NCBI GenBank assembly: GCA_041484905.1
Contig: JBGPIL010000044.1
Location: 1 to 13,791, forward strand
DNA length: 13,791 nucleotides
DNA from: JACQCE01 sp041484905
GTDB taxonomy: Bacteria; Nitrospirota; Nitrospiria; JACQCE01
Reading direction: 5' to 3'
Below, piece after piece: positions 7,116-13,791 of the stretch (within the stretch, counting starts at the first letter, position 1; each line of letters begins with the position of its first letter). The notes under the pieces were generated by a model. That model saw nothing but the letters and a program-made list of their open reading frames with translations, searched no databases and was not told the origin of the DNA. The position numbers were made by a program, and so were the translations under genes.

Positions 7116-9503
7116 TTGGAAGCAACACCGCAAACCTCAGAGTGCAATTTTCTGGTATATGACTATGACGACGCCGGCCGGCTCCTCAAGACCGTCTCGC
7201 CCGACACCGGCACGACCACCTATACGTACGACGACGCAGGCAACCTCACAACCAAGCGCGACGCCAACACCGTCCTCACCAGCTATCAGTACGATGCCCT
7301 GAGCCGGCTTACGCTGATCAGCTTCCCGGACGCCGCGCAAAATATCAGCTACAGCTACGACAGCCCGGCCTCAACCAATGGCCGGGGACGGCTGACCGGC
7401 ATGACCGATCCGTCGGGGACGACCGTCTATCACTATACGGTCAAAGGCCAGCTCGCCCAGCAGATCACCACGCTCAACGGCCTCGGCGGTCTGTCGTTCA
7501 CCACGGCCTATCAGTATGACGCCAACGGGAATCTGACCACCATCACCTATCCCGACGACCGCCAGATCACTTATGCATTCGACGGCGCCGACCGATTGGC
7601 GCAGGTCACCGGCACGCTCAACGGCGTGACCACCACGCTGGCCACCATGAGCGACTATCTGCCGTATGGCCCCGCGCGCACGATCGCAATGACCAACGGC
7701 CTGACGACATCGACCAGCTATGATCCGCAATATCGATTCAGCGGCCAATCGATCACGGGAACAGGCTCGCCGCTCTTGAATCACAGCTACGGCTACGATG
7801 CCAACGGCAACATCCTGGCCATCTCTGACGCGCTGGATCCCACGCACAACAAAACCTACGGCTATGACCTGCTCAACCGGCTCACCTCCGCTACCGGGCC
7901 GTGGGGAACGGGCGCCGCTCAGGCCGCTCTTTCCTATACCTATGACGGCGTGGGGAACCGGCTGACCGAAGGGGGCGACCTGGGTTCCAGCAGCTACAGC
8001 TACAGCGCCAATCGGCTGACGAACACGACGGGGGCCAAAGCCCTGACCTTCACGTATGATTCGAACGGCAATACGCTTACCGAAAACGGCCGCACCTATG
8101 GCTACGATCAGAACAACCGGCTTATGCAGGCAGCGGAAAATCTCTCCACGCTGGGTAGCTACCTCTATGACGGGCAGGGGCGGCGGGTCAAGAAAACCGC
8201 CGATGGACGGACGACCGCCTTCCTCTATGACCAGCAAAGCCGCCTGATCGCCGAGACCGATGGAAGCGGCCGGCTGATCACCGACTATCTCTGGCTGCCC
8301 GATCGGCCAATGGCTAGGATCGATCAGCTCGCGCCCCAGACGCCTCCCGCGCCGCCCACCGGGTTGAGCGCCGTCGCCGGCGACCGGCAACTGAGCCTGA
8401 GCTGGGCCGCCAACACGGAGCCCGATCTGCTTGGCTATCGCGTCTATTACGGCACGGCGTCGGGCAGTTATCCCTCGATGATCGATGTCGGCAATGTGAC
8501 CGCCACCACGCTCACCGGCCTGACCAACGGCGTAGCCGAGTATGTCGTGGTGACGGCCTACAACAGCATCGGCGAAAGCGGTTATTCCGCCGAAGTCAGC
8601 GCCGCCCCCAACCTCAATCCCGCCGGCCAGCCGGGCTATACGCCGGGCACGAACCTGGGCTATTTCGTCTGGGTGGGGACGACCCATCTGCGTTGGAATG
8701 GCAACGGGCAAGCGCACACCTTCACGGGGACGATCACGACCGACGGCACCTTCTGGGCCGTGCAGGGGGTGAACTTGGAGCCAGACGACACCTTCACCGT
8801 GAGCGGCCACACGATCACCTTCAGCGGGACAGTCATCACCGACGACGACGGCCTTGATTTCCGCACGACCGGCACCCAGGTCACCTTCAACATCCAGCAG
8901 GATGGCGCCGATCATCCGGAGTCGGTGACGATTGGATCATCGAATTCAGGCGGGGGCCAGCATCCCTCCTCCATTCCCTTCACGCTCCTGGTGACCGGCG
9001 AGACGAACAGGCCGCCGACCGCGCCCTCCACCAACAGCCCGGCGCCGAACGGAGAGGTCGCCACACTTCAGCCCACGCTCAGCGTCAACAACGCCGCTGA
9101 TCCGGATAGCGATCCGTTGACCTATACCTTTGAGCTCTATGCCGATGCCGGTCTGACCACGCTGGTCGCCTCGGCCAGTAACATCCCTCAAACACCGAGC
9201 ACGACGGCGTGGCCCGTGCCGGTCACGCTCAGCGACAACACCCATTACTACTGGTGCGTCCGGGCGAGCGACCCCTATGACACCGGCCCCTGGATGACGC
9301 CGGCGAGCTTCTTTGTGAACACGGCGAACGATCCCCCCACGGCGCCGACCGTCAGCAGCCCCGCCGATGGGGTGCAAACTTCTGGGGTCAGGTCTTGCAA
9401 TCCAACATTCACATCCAGTATGGTGTCGTCATGGCTCGCCCCCTCCGACTGGCATTCCCCCATGCGGTCTATCATGTCACCAGCCGGGGCAAGATCAACC
9501 TGA
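7116..9503 (+). pseudogene. RHS-C: RHS fragment with YD repeats and fibronectin/Ig domains, both ends lost
   Basis: The frame opens (TTG at 7116) right behind the helical-repeat gene, and RHS sequence is recognisable from about 7150. Residues 12-405 are YD repeats (VYDYDDAGRLLK, YTYDDAGNLTTK, YQYDANGNLT, YGYDQNNRL, FLYDQQSRLIAET). A fibronectin type III domain follows at about 408-498 (APPTGLSAV...GYRVYYGTASG). Next is a beta-rich segment at about 506-628, then an Ig-like repeat at 631-741 (NTHYYWCVRASD). RHS identity ends near 9376, just after the next PPTAP; the last 40 or so residues come from transposon sequence in another frame. There is no signal peptide, RHS core or CT. It looks like the middle of a full-length protein whose end would have resembled RHS-B. 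The GC-rich composition contrasts sharply with the partner gene before it. Confidence 0.75.
9381..9495 (+). pseudogene. Y1 (RAYT-type) transposase remnant, N-terminus only
   Basis: From the ATG at 9431 the frame reads MARPLRLAFPHAVYHVTSRG, a near-standard opening of Y1/RAYT transposases, then loses similarity after about 22 residues. The preceding bases (about 9381-9430, starting near TGGGGTCAGG) are probably the transposon left end. The HUH motif and the catalytic tyrosine are absent. This insertion ends the RHS-C reading frame. Confidence 0.65.
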
Positions 9504-9539
9504 CCCTACTACTACTGCCGAGGCGCATCAATCACCCCA

Positions 9540-9579
9540 AACCGGACATTTCTACTTTGGGAGGAACCGGACATTTCTA
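9540..9579. mobile_element. insertion-sequence end remnant with a doubled 15-base repeat
   Basis: AACCGGACATTTCTA occurs twice, at 9540-9554 and 9565-9579, a 25-base period in the same orientation. Repeats of this type near element ends are transposase-binding sites in IS21- and IS481-like elements. No transposase gene accompanies it, so only the end seems to remain. The family assignment is tentative. Confidence 0.5.
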
Positions 9580-9587
9580 AATTGGCT

Positions 9588-9608
9588 GGACATCCAGAAC
9601 GATCCCCC
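9588..9608 (+). pseudogene. RHS linker scar
   Basis: GACATCCAGAACGATCCCCC reads DIQNDPP and matches the VQNDPP linker between Ig repeats of RHS-B (about 4490-4510). It suggests that RHS sequence once continued here and that the transposon remnants at 9381-9579 replaced the part between. The match is very short. Confidence 0.45.
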
Positions 9609-9637
9609 TTGACCTGCGTCCTGAAATCGAGCACTAT
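9609..9637 (+). promoter_or_regulatory. possible promoter for the DsbA-like gene
   Basis: TTGACC (9609-9614) and CACTAT (9632-9637) are separated by 17 bases. The -35 box is good and the -10 box weak. Transcription would begin near 9644, downstream of the ATG at 9636, which favours the start at 9672. It lies right at the RHS scar. Confidence 0.3.
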
Positions 9638-9671
9638 GCCAGTCGAATTCACATCGAGCAGCGAACGTCAC

Positions 9672-10442
9672 ATGAACGCATCACGATGGGGACTTTGGGG
9701 AGGGCTCATCCTCGCAATTCTCTGTGGAGGTCTTTCCTCTGCCGCGGAGACTGGACAAAGTTCTTCGCTTGAGGAACGGCTCAACGGGATGGAAAAAGAC
9801 ATCAAGGAGATCAAAGAGCTGTTAAAAGCTTTGACGGCGCCCTCTTCTCAATTCTCACGGCAGAGCCCCTCCTCCCCTGAAGTGACCGTCAGTTTTGACC
9901 ATGCCCCGATCAAGGGCGACCCAAAGGCAACTCTTATTCTGATCGAATTTTCAGATTACCAGTGCCCATTTTGTGGAAAATTCTTTCACACGACGCTCCC
10001 GGAGATCGATCGCGCGTATATCCAGGCAGGGAAGCTCAGGCATGTGCTGCGGGATTATCCGCTGCCCATGCACGCCCACGCGGCCAAGGCCGCGGAGGCG
10101 GCCGATTGCGCAGGAGAGCAAGGGAAATATTGGGAGATGCATGACTTGCTGTTCAGTCATCAACAAGCCCTGGGGCTTGATCAGTTGACCGGATATGCCA
10201 AAGAGCTGAAGCTGGATGAGAAGTTTTTTGAGACCTGTTTGACCACGGGGAAATTCAAAGAGAAAATCGCAAGAGATATTGCCGATGGGCAGCGGGTCGG
10301 GGTCTCCGGAACTCCGAGCTTTATTCTTGGGGTGACCACGGATGGCAAGACCATCAAAGGGAGCGTGATTACGGGGACCAAGCCGTTTCCCTTTTTTAAA
10401 GACCTGATGGAGTCGATGTTGGCCCAACCAACAGCCAAATAG
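9672..10442 (+). CDS. exported DsbA-like thiol:disulfide oxidoreductase
   Basis: This gene encodes 256 residues. The start at 9672 gives a proper signal peptide (MNASRWGLWGGLILAILCGG, cleavage near SSAA); the frame is open further upstream, but that sequence is scar DNA. After the signal comes a short charged, coiled-coil-like segment (residues about 33-55, LEERLNGMEKDIKEIKELL). The thioredoxin-fold domain follows, with active site CPFC (Cys98, Cys101) in EFSDYQCPFCGKFF and the cis-proline loop GTPSF (Pro215). This is the pattern of DsbA/BdbD-type enzymes that form or reshuffle disulfides in exported proteins. The coiled coil may drive dimerisation. It appears to be transcribed alone, with the strong hairpin at 10528-10555 downstream. 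It lies next to a locus rich in exported cysteine-rich domains; whether it serves them is unknown. Confidence 0.9.
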   Translation: MNASRWGLWGGLILAILCGGLSSAAETGQSSSLEERLNGMEKDIKEIKELLKALTAPSSQFSRQSPSSPEVTVSFDHAPIKGDPKATLILIEFSDYQCPFCGKFFHTTLPEIDRAYIQAGKLRHVLRDYPLPMHAHAAKAAEAADCAGEQGKYWEMHDLLFSHQQALGLDQLTGYAKELKLDEKFFETCLTTGKFKEKIARDIADGQRVGVSGTPSFILGVTTDGKTIKGSVITGTKPFPFFKDLMESMLAQPTAK

Positions 10443-10523
10443 CGATCGACTGATTTGCAAATCGTTTTTTGTTGATCTGCCGCTCCTTGTATGCCCTGTG
10501 ACGTTTCTACGCTGAACACCATG

Positions 10524-10555
10524 AAAAAAGGGTGAGGGCCGAAGCCCTCACCCTT
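10524..10555 (-). terminator. intrinsic terminator of the initiator tRNA gene
   Basis: A perfect 12-base-pair stem, AAGGGTGAGGGC (10528-10539) with GCCCTCACCCTT (10544-10555), closes a four-base loop. Read on the minus strand the loop is UUCG and the stem runs into six U residues (A-run 10524-10529 on the plus strand), a textbook terminator 11 bases after the tRNA. On the plus strand the T-run is poor, but the hairpin may also end DsbA-gene transcripts. Confidence 0.9.
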
Positions 10556-10565
10556 AAATATTTCA

Positions 10566-10639
<74 letters not shown>

Positions 10640-10644
10640 ACGGC

Positions 10645-10674
10645 ATGCTAGCAGAGCGGTCTTGAAGGTGTCAA
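10645..10674 (-). promoter_or_regulatory. promoter of the initiator tRNA gene
   Basis: On the minus strand a perfect -35 box TTGACA (10674-10669) and a -10 box TAGCAT (10650-10645) are 18 bases apart. The predicted start, about 7 bases on, falls at or beside the first tRNA base, so the primary transcript may have little or no leader. Confidence 0.6.
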
Positions 10675-10808
10675 GAAGTGTAGATGGTAGCGAGGCGGCA
10701 AGGTTGCTTGGTGGCTGGGGAACTCGTGATGATAGGCTGCCCAGTGTTCAAATCATTTCTCCCTGGCCACCTTACCACCCAGCGACCTTTTCTTATATTT
10801 TCCGTCGG

Positions 10809-10848
10809 TTGATTTTGACGGGGAAGCGTGTCAGAATGGCGACGCTTC
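10809..10848 (+). promoter_or_regulatory. probable promoter of def, overlapped by an inverted repeat
   Basis: TTGATT (10809-10814) and CAGAAT (10832-10837) are 17 bases apart, predicting a start near 10844 and a leader of about 35 bases. A 7-base inverted repeat, GAAGCGT (10823-10829) and ACGCTTC (10842-10848), flanks the -10 box and could be an operator or chance. The region from 10675 to 10808 holds nothing else I recognise. Confidence 0.45.
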
Positions 10849-10879
10849 GCGATGACAGATGAGGGGTCGCTCAAGCCTG

Positions 10880-11446
10880 ATGAAACGAAAAATCGTCGAA
10901 TTTCCTGAAGCGGTGCTCCGGCAGCCCGCCAAGCCGGTGGAACGGGTGGACGCCGAGATCGACCGGTTGATCGAGGACATGATCGAGACGATGTACGACG
11001 CGCCGGGCATCGGCCTGGCGGCGCCTCAGGTGGGGGTGCCGCTGCGCCTCTTCGTCTATGATGTCGGCCATACCGAGGGCGTACGGCAGGCCAACGTGTT
11101 GATCAATCCGGTGATTTTGGAACGGCGGGGCACGCAGTCGGATGATGAAGGTTGTTTGAGCGTGCCCGATTATCGGGTGGTGGTCAGCCGGGCCAATTGG
11201 GTGAAGATCCAGGGGATGGATCGGACTCGCAAGGTGGTGACGCTGGAAGGGGCGGGGTTGCTGGCCCGTCTTTTTCAACACGAGACGGATCATCTGTCCG
11301 GCCATCTGTTGATCGATCGGATCAGCAGTCTGAAGCGCAATATGTTCCTGCGACGCCATCGCAAGCGGATGCGGACGCTGCACGAGCATGATCACACGTG
11401 TGACCACGACCATGACGAGCTGGAGGAATCGGCCGGCGCGTCGTGA
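10880..11446 (+). CDS. def: peptide deformylase
   Basis: This enzyme removes the formyl group from the N-terminal methionine of nascent proteins at the ribosome exit, using a metal ion (usually Fe2+). All three family motifs are present: GIGLAAPQ (residues 43-50), EGCLS (90-94, metal ligand Cys92) and HETDH (134-138, ligands His134 and His138, catalytic Glu135). I chose the ATG at 10880 because MKRKIVEFPEAVLRQPAKPV matches the usual start; an in-frame ATG at 10859 would add seven residues. The best ribosome site, GAGGGG (10861-10866), is somewhat far away. Length (188 residues) is slightly above usual because of a C-terminal tail rich in His and Asp (HEHDHTCDHDHDELEE). fmt follows after 52 bases, the common def-fmt order. 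Confidence 0.97.
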   Translation: MKRKIVEFPEAVLRQPAKPVERVDAEIDRLIEDMIETMYDAPGIGLAAPQVGVPLRLFVYDVGHTEGVRQANVLINPVILERRGTQSDDEGCLSVPDYRVVVSRANWVKIQGMDRTRKVVTLEGAGLLARLFQHETDHLSGHLLIDRISSLKRNMFLRRHRKRMRTLHEHDHTCDHDHDELEESAGAS

Positions 11447-11498
11447 CGCGATGCGCGGTGGCTGATGACCGTCCCAATCGCTTGATCGGCCTGATCGG

Positions 11499-12491
11499 AT
11501 GAATGCGATGCGGGTGCTGTTTATGGGAACGCCGGTTTTTGCCGTGCCGAGCTTGGAGGCGTTAGCCCGTCTCGGTAAAGGGGCCGCCAGCGGGGCCGAA
11601 CTGATCGGCGTGATCACGGCGCCCGACCGGCCGAAGGGGCGTGGCCAGGCGGTCTCACCGCCTCCGGTAAAGGAAGCGGCCATTCGTTTGGGCCTGCCTG
11701 TCTGGCAGCCGGAACGGGTGAGGGCGCCGGCCGCGATCGACGAGATCAGGGCGCAGCAGCCCGATCTGATCGTGGTGGTGGCGTTTGGGCAGATTCTGCC
11801 CAAGGCGCTCCTGGAGATTCCGCCCAAAGGCTGTATCAACGTCCACGCGTCGTTGCTGCCGGCCTACCGGGGCGCGGCGCCGATTCAATGGGCGATCATT
11901 CGGGGAGAGGACCGGACCGGTGTGACCACGATGCTGATGGACGAGGGGATGGATACCGGGCCGATGCTCATGCAGCAGACGGTGGAGATTGGGCCGGATG
12001 AACGGGCCGGGGAATTGGCCGAACGGCTCTCGCGCATCGGCGCGGTGCTGCTGATCGATACGATCGACGCCTGGATGCGGGGCGCCGTGACGGCGACGCC
12101 GCAGCATCACGCCGGGGCCACCACGGCGCCGCTCATGAAAAAGCACGATGGACAGATTTTCTGGGACCGCCCCGCGCGCGAGATCATCAACCTGGTCCGT
12201 GGCACCGATCCCTGGCCGGGGGCCTGGACAAGTTACAACGAGCAACCGTGGCGGATCTGGCGGGCCGCCGTCACGCCGCGCGGGGCGGGGCAATGGTCGC
12301 CGGGAATGATTGCGGCGGTGCATCCCGTCGGGGGCGGCGGGACGGGCGGGATCGATGTGGCGGCCGGCCGCGACTGGGTGACGATTCAGGAGTTGCAGAT
12401 TCCCAATCGCCGGCGGATGACGGCGGCGGAATTTTTGGCCGGCCATTCGGTCAAAGTGAGGACGATGCTCGGTGAGCCGGCACGTGTTTAA
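11499..12491 (+). CDS. fmt: methionyl-tRNA formyltransferase
   Basis: This enzyme transfers a formyl group from 10-formyl-tetrahydrofolate to Met-tRNA(fMet) before initiation in the cytosol. The 330-residue protein opens with RVLFMGTPVFAVPSLEAL, the formyltransferase N-terminal domain. It carries PDRPKGRG, the loop region that contacts the tRNA acceptor. The catalytic set lies in NVHASLLPAYRGAAPI (Asn114, His116) and MDTGPM (Asp152), spaced as in characterised enzymes. The C-terminal tRNA-binding domain follows (APLMKKHDGQIFWDRPAREIINLVRG, then PWPGAWT). An ATG at 11508 would give the more usual MRVLFMGTP start, and the choice between the two is open. It is co-directional with def and rsmB, probably one transcription unit. 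Its substrate tRNA is encoded nearby. Confidence 0.97.
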   Translation: MNAMRVLFMGTPVFAVPSLEALARLGKGAASGAELIGVITAPDRPKGRGQAVSPPPVKEAAIRLGLPVWQPERVRAPAAIDEIRAQQPDLIVVVAFGQILPKALLEIPPKGCINVHASLLPAYRGAAPIQWAIIRGEDRTGVTTMLMDEGMDTGPMLMQQTVEIGPDERAGELAERLSRIGAVLLIDTIDAWMRGAVTATPQHHAGATTAPLMKKHDGQIFWDRPAREIINLVRGTDPWPGAWTSYNEQPWRIWRAAVTPRGAGQWSPGMIAAVHPVGGGGTGGIDVAAGRDWVTIQELQIPNRRRMTAAEFLAGHSVKVRTMLGEPARV

Positions 12492-12565
12492 GATTGCTCC
12501 GATCCGCTTGCCGCTGGTGGCGACAAGCTCATCGCCGGGGGAGATCCACTCCGCTTCGACTCGGC

Positions 12566-12582
12566 CATGGCCTCTGGCCATG
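12566..12582. repeat. tight hairpin in the fmt-rsmB gap
   Basis: CATGGCC and GGCCATG form a perfect 7-base inverted repeat around a three-base TCT loop, 74 bases after the fmt stop. No T-run follows. Confidence 0.6.
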
Positions 12583-12597
12583 TCGCCGGCTCAGGTT

Positions 12598-12624
12598 CCG
12601 CCTCCACAGGCGGAGCCTGTGGAG
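12598..12624. repeat. overlapping, mutually exclusive hairpins before rsmB
   Basis: CTCCACAGGC (12602-12611) and GCCTGTGGAG (12615-12624) form a perfect 10-base-pair stem with a GGA loop. An alternative stem, CCGCCT (12598-12603) with AGGCGG (12608-12613), uses the same bases, so only one can form. No T-run follows, so this is not a standard terminator. It may be a palindromic repeat element or a leader structure affecting rsmB. Confidence 0.55.
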
Positions 12625-12725
12625 CTTCACTCTCCCCCTGACCACCCCCATCGAACGCAGATGAAAGAGCATAGAGATATACGGTTATGACCACAACGCA
12701 TGTATCGAAGAAAGGTCCGTCGAAA

Positions 12726-13791
12726 ATGACTCGCGATACGCCAGCCCGGCAGGCGGCCGTGACGGCGTTGCTCGCGATCGACACCGGCAAAACGACCGCG
12801 CAACAGGCGATCGATCAGGCGGCCCGGGAAGGGGCGCCGGCCGCACTTTCATCTGACGACCGCGCCCTGCTGCATGAACTGGTCAACGGCGTGCTCCGCC
12901 ATCGGCTCTTTCTCGACTGGGCGTTGCAGCAGGTGGCGCATCAAACGCCCTACACCCGCCAGGCGGTGCTCAAGCAGATTCTACGGTTGGGCGCCTACCA
13001 GTTGCTCTGGCTCAAGCGGGTGCCGGACTATGCGGCGGTCGATCAATCGGTGGAACTGACCAAGGCGCGACTGGGCGAGAAGAGCGCGCCGTTGGTGAAT
13101 GCCTTGCTGCGGACGTTGATCACGCGCCGCCATGAATGGACGCTGCCCGATCTGTTGCAGCAGCCGCTCGAGCATATCACGATCAATTATTCCCACCCGG
13201 CCTGGCTGGTCAGGCGCTGGCTCAAACGCTACGGCTCGCAACGAACGATTGCGCTCTGCCGTGCGAACAACGAACCGGCGCCGCTGACGATCCGGGTCAA
13301 CCGGCTCTCGATGAGCGTGGCCGAGTATCAACGCATCTTGCAGGAGAAGGGGATTGTTTCGACGCGCTGCGCCTATGCGCCGGCCGGTTTGCACGTGGAA
13401 CATGAAGGGTCGGTGACCGGACTGCCCGGGTATGCGTCGGGCTGGTTTTATGTGCAGGATGAGGCCTCGCAACTGGTGCCGTTATTGCTGGCGCCCAAGC
13501 CGGGTGACACGGTGCTCGATGCCTGCGCGGCGCCGGGCGGCAAAGCGACCGAGATCGCCGAGTTGATGGGCAACCGCGGCACGGTGGTCGCGGTCGACCG
13601 CAGTCCGGAGCGGCTGGCGGTGGTGGAGGCCAACAGCCGGCGGCTGGGTGTGACCATCGTCAGGACGATGGCCGCCGATGCGACGAAGCGGCTCCAGCTG
13701 GCCGGGCCGGCGCGGATGGATCGTATTCTGGTCGACGCGCCCTGTTCCGGGTTGGGCGTGCTGCGCCGCCATCCGGAGGGAAAGTGGATCA
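12726..13791 (+). CDS. rsmB: 16S rRNA (cytosine-967-C5)-methyltransferase, 3' end outside the window
   Basis: The frame is open from 12687 to the window edge. I prefer the ATG at 12726 (MTRDTPARQAAVTALLAID), preceded by GAAAGG at about 12709-12714; the ATG at 12687 would add 13 residues. An N-terminal NusB-like helical domain (residues about 5-140, ending in VPDYAAVDQSVELTK and LVNALLRTL) binds rRNA. The SAM-dependent m5C methyltransferase domain follows: DACAAPGGK (residues 265-273), VDRSP (Asp291, SAM ribose contact) and DAPCSGLGVLRRHPE (PCSG Cys340). The catalytic TC motif lies beyond the edge. The family modifies C967 of 16S rRNA. Position after def and fmt (older name sun) is the widespread bacterial order and supports rsmB over other m5C methyltransferases. 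Confidence 0.93.
   Translation, partial: MTRDTPARQAAVTALLAIDTGKTTAQQAIDQAAREGAPAALSSDDRALLHELVNGVLRHRLFLDWALQQVAHQTPYTRQAVLKQILRLGAYQLLWLKRVPDYAAVDQSVELTKARLGEKSAPLVNALLRTLITRRHEWTLPDLLQQPLEHITINYSHPAWLVRRWLKRYGSQRTIALCRANNEPAPLTIRVNRLSMSVAEYQRILQEKGIVSTRCAYAPAGLHVEHEGSVTGLPGYASGWFYVQDEASQLVPLLLAPKPGDTVLDACAAPGGKATEIAELMGNRGTVVAVDRSPERLAVVEANSRRLGVTIVRTMAADATKRLQLAGPARMDRILVDAPCSGLGVLRRHPEGKWI

Noticed and set aside
7371..8915. A 514-codon open frame on the minus strand opposite RHS-C
   Set aside because: It lies fully antisense to clear YD-repeat and fibronectin coding sequence. It is low in recognisable motifs and is the usual shadow of GC-rich coding DNA.
9582..9671. Extended start for the DsbA-like gene
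   Set aside because: The extra 30 residues come from IS and RHS scar DNA and would bury the signal peptide, which begins at 9672.
11655..12581. Long minus-strand open frame opposite fmt (and another, 10871-11839, opposite def)
   Set aside because: The plus-strand genes have full catalytic motifs. The antisense products are Arg/Pro/His-rich with no family resemblance.
12472..12690. A 72-codon plus-strand open frame in the fmt-rsmB gap
   Set aside because: It overlaps the fmt end, is proline- and histidine-rich with no ribosome site, and spans the two hairpins. It is more likely non-coding.

Overview
The window comes from a GC-rich bacterial chromosome. A mosaic, rearranged RHS (YD-repeat) locus occupies the left two thirds, and a compact housekeeping block occupies the right third. 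The RHS/fibronectin-like mosaics, the Y1-transposase remnants and the tRNA-fMet/def/fmt/rsmB layout would suit Nitrospirota (Nitrospira-like). That assignment is inference from gene style; no rRNA or other marker is present.

Left region (1-9.6 kb). Three fragments of large RHS proteins can be seen. RHS-A (1-944) enters from the left edge. RHS-B (3796-5601) has lost its 5' half to an IS3-type remnant. RHS-C (7116 to about 9376) keeps YD repeats and fibronectin/Ig-like domains but has lost both ends, including the RHS core. RHS-A and RHS-B end in homologous, AT-rich, cysteine-rich C-terminal (CT) domains with twelve alignable cysteines. Each is followed within 1-5 bases by a gene for an exported protein: YD-like repeats after A, 40-residue helical repeats after B. 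A third, orphan module (2830-3666) encodes a small cysteine-rich protein with an HExxH zincin motif, then 9 bases later an exported beta-rich protein. It sits directly behind a REP-associated (Y1) transposase gene. This is the layout of polymorphic-toxin CT/immunity cassettes, but with secreted partners and disulfide-rich CTs. Toxicity and immunity are inferred, not shown.

Junction (9.38-9.67 kb). RHS-C ends in a scar containing the start of a second Y1 transposase, a doubled 15-base IS-end-like repeat, and about 20 bases that look like an RHS linker.

Right region (9.67-13.79 kb). An exported DsbA-like thiol oxidoreductase is followed by an initiator tRNA on the minus strand with its own promoter and strong UUCG-loop terminator. 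Then come def, fmt and rsmB (the last cut by the window edge) on the plus strand. The initiator tRNA, Met-tRNA formyltransferase and peptide deformylase together form the N-formylmethionine cycle. The fmt-rsmB gap carries two tight hairpins.
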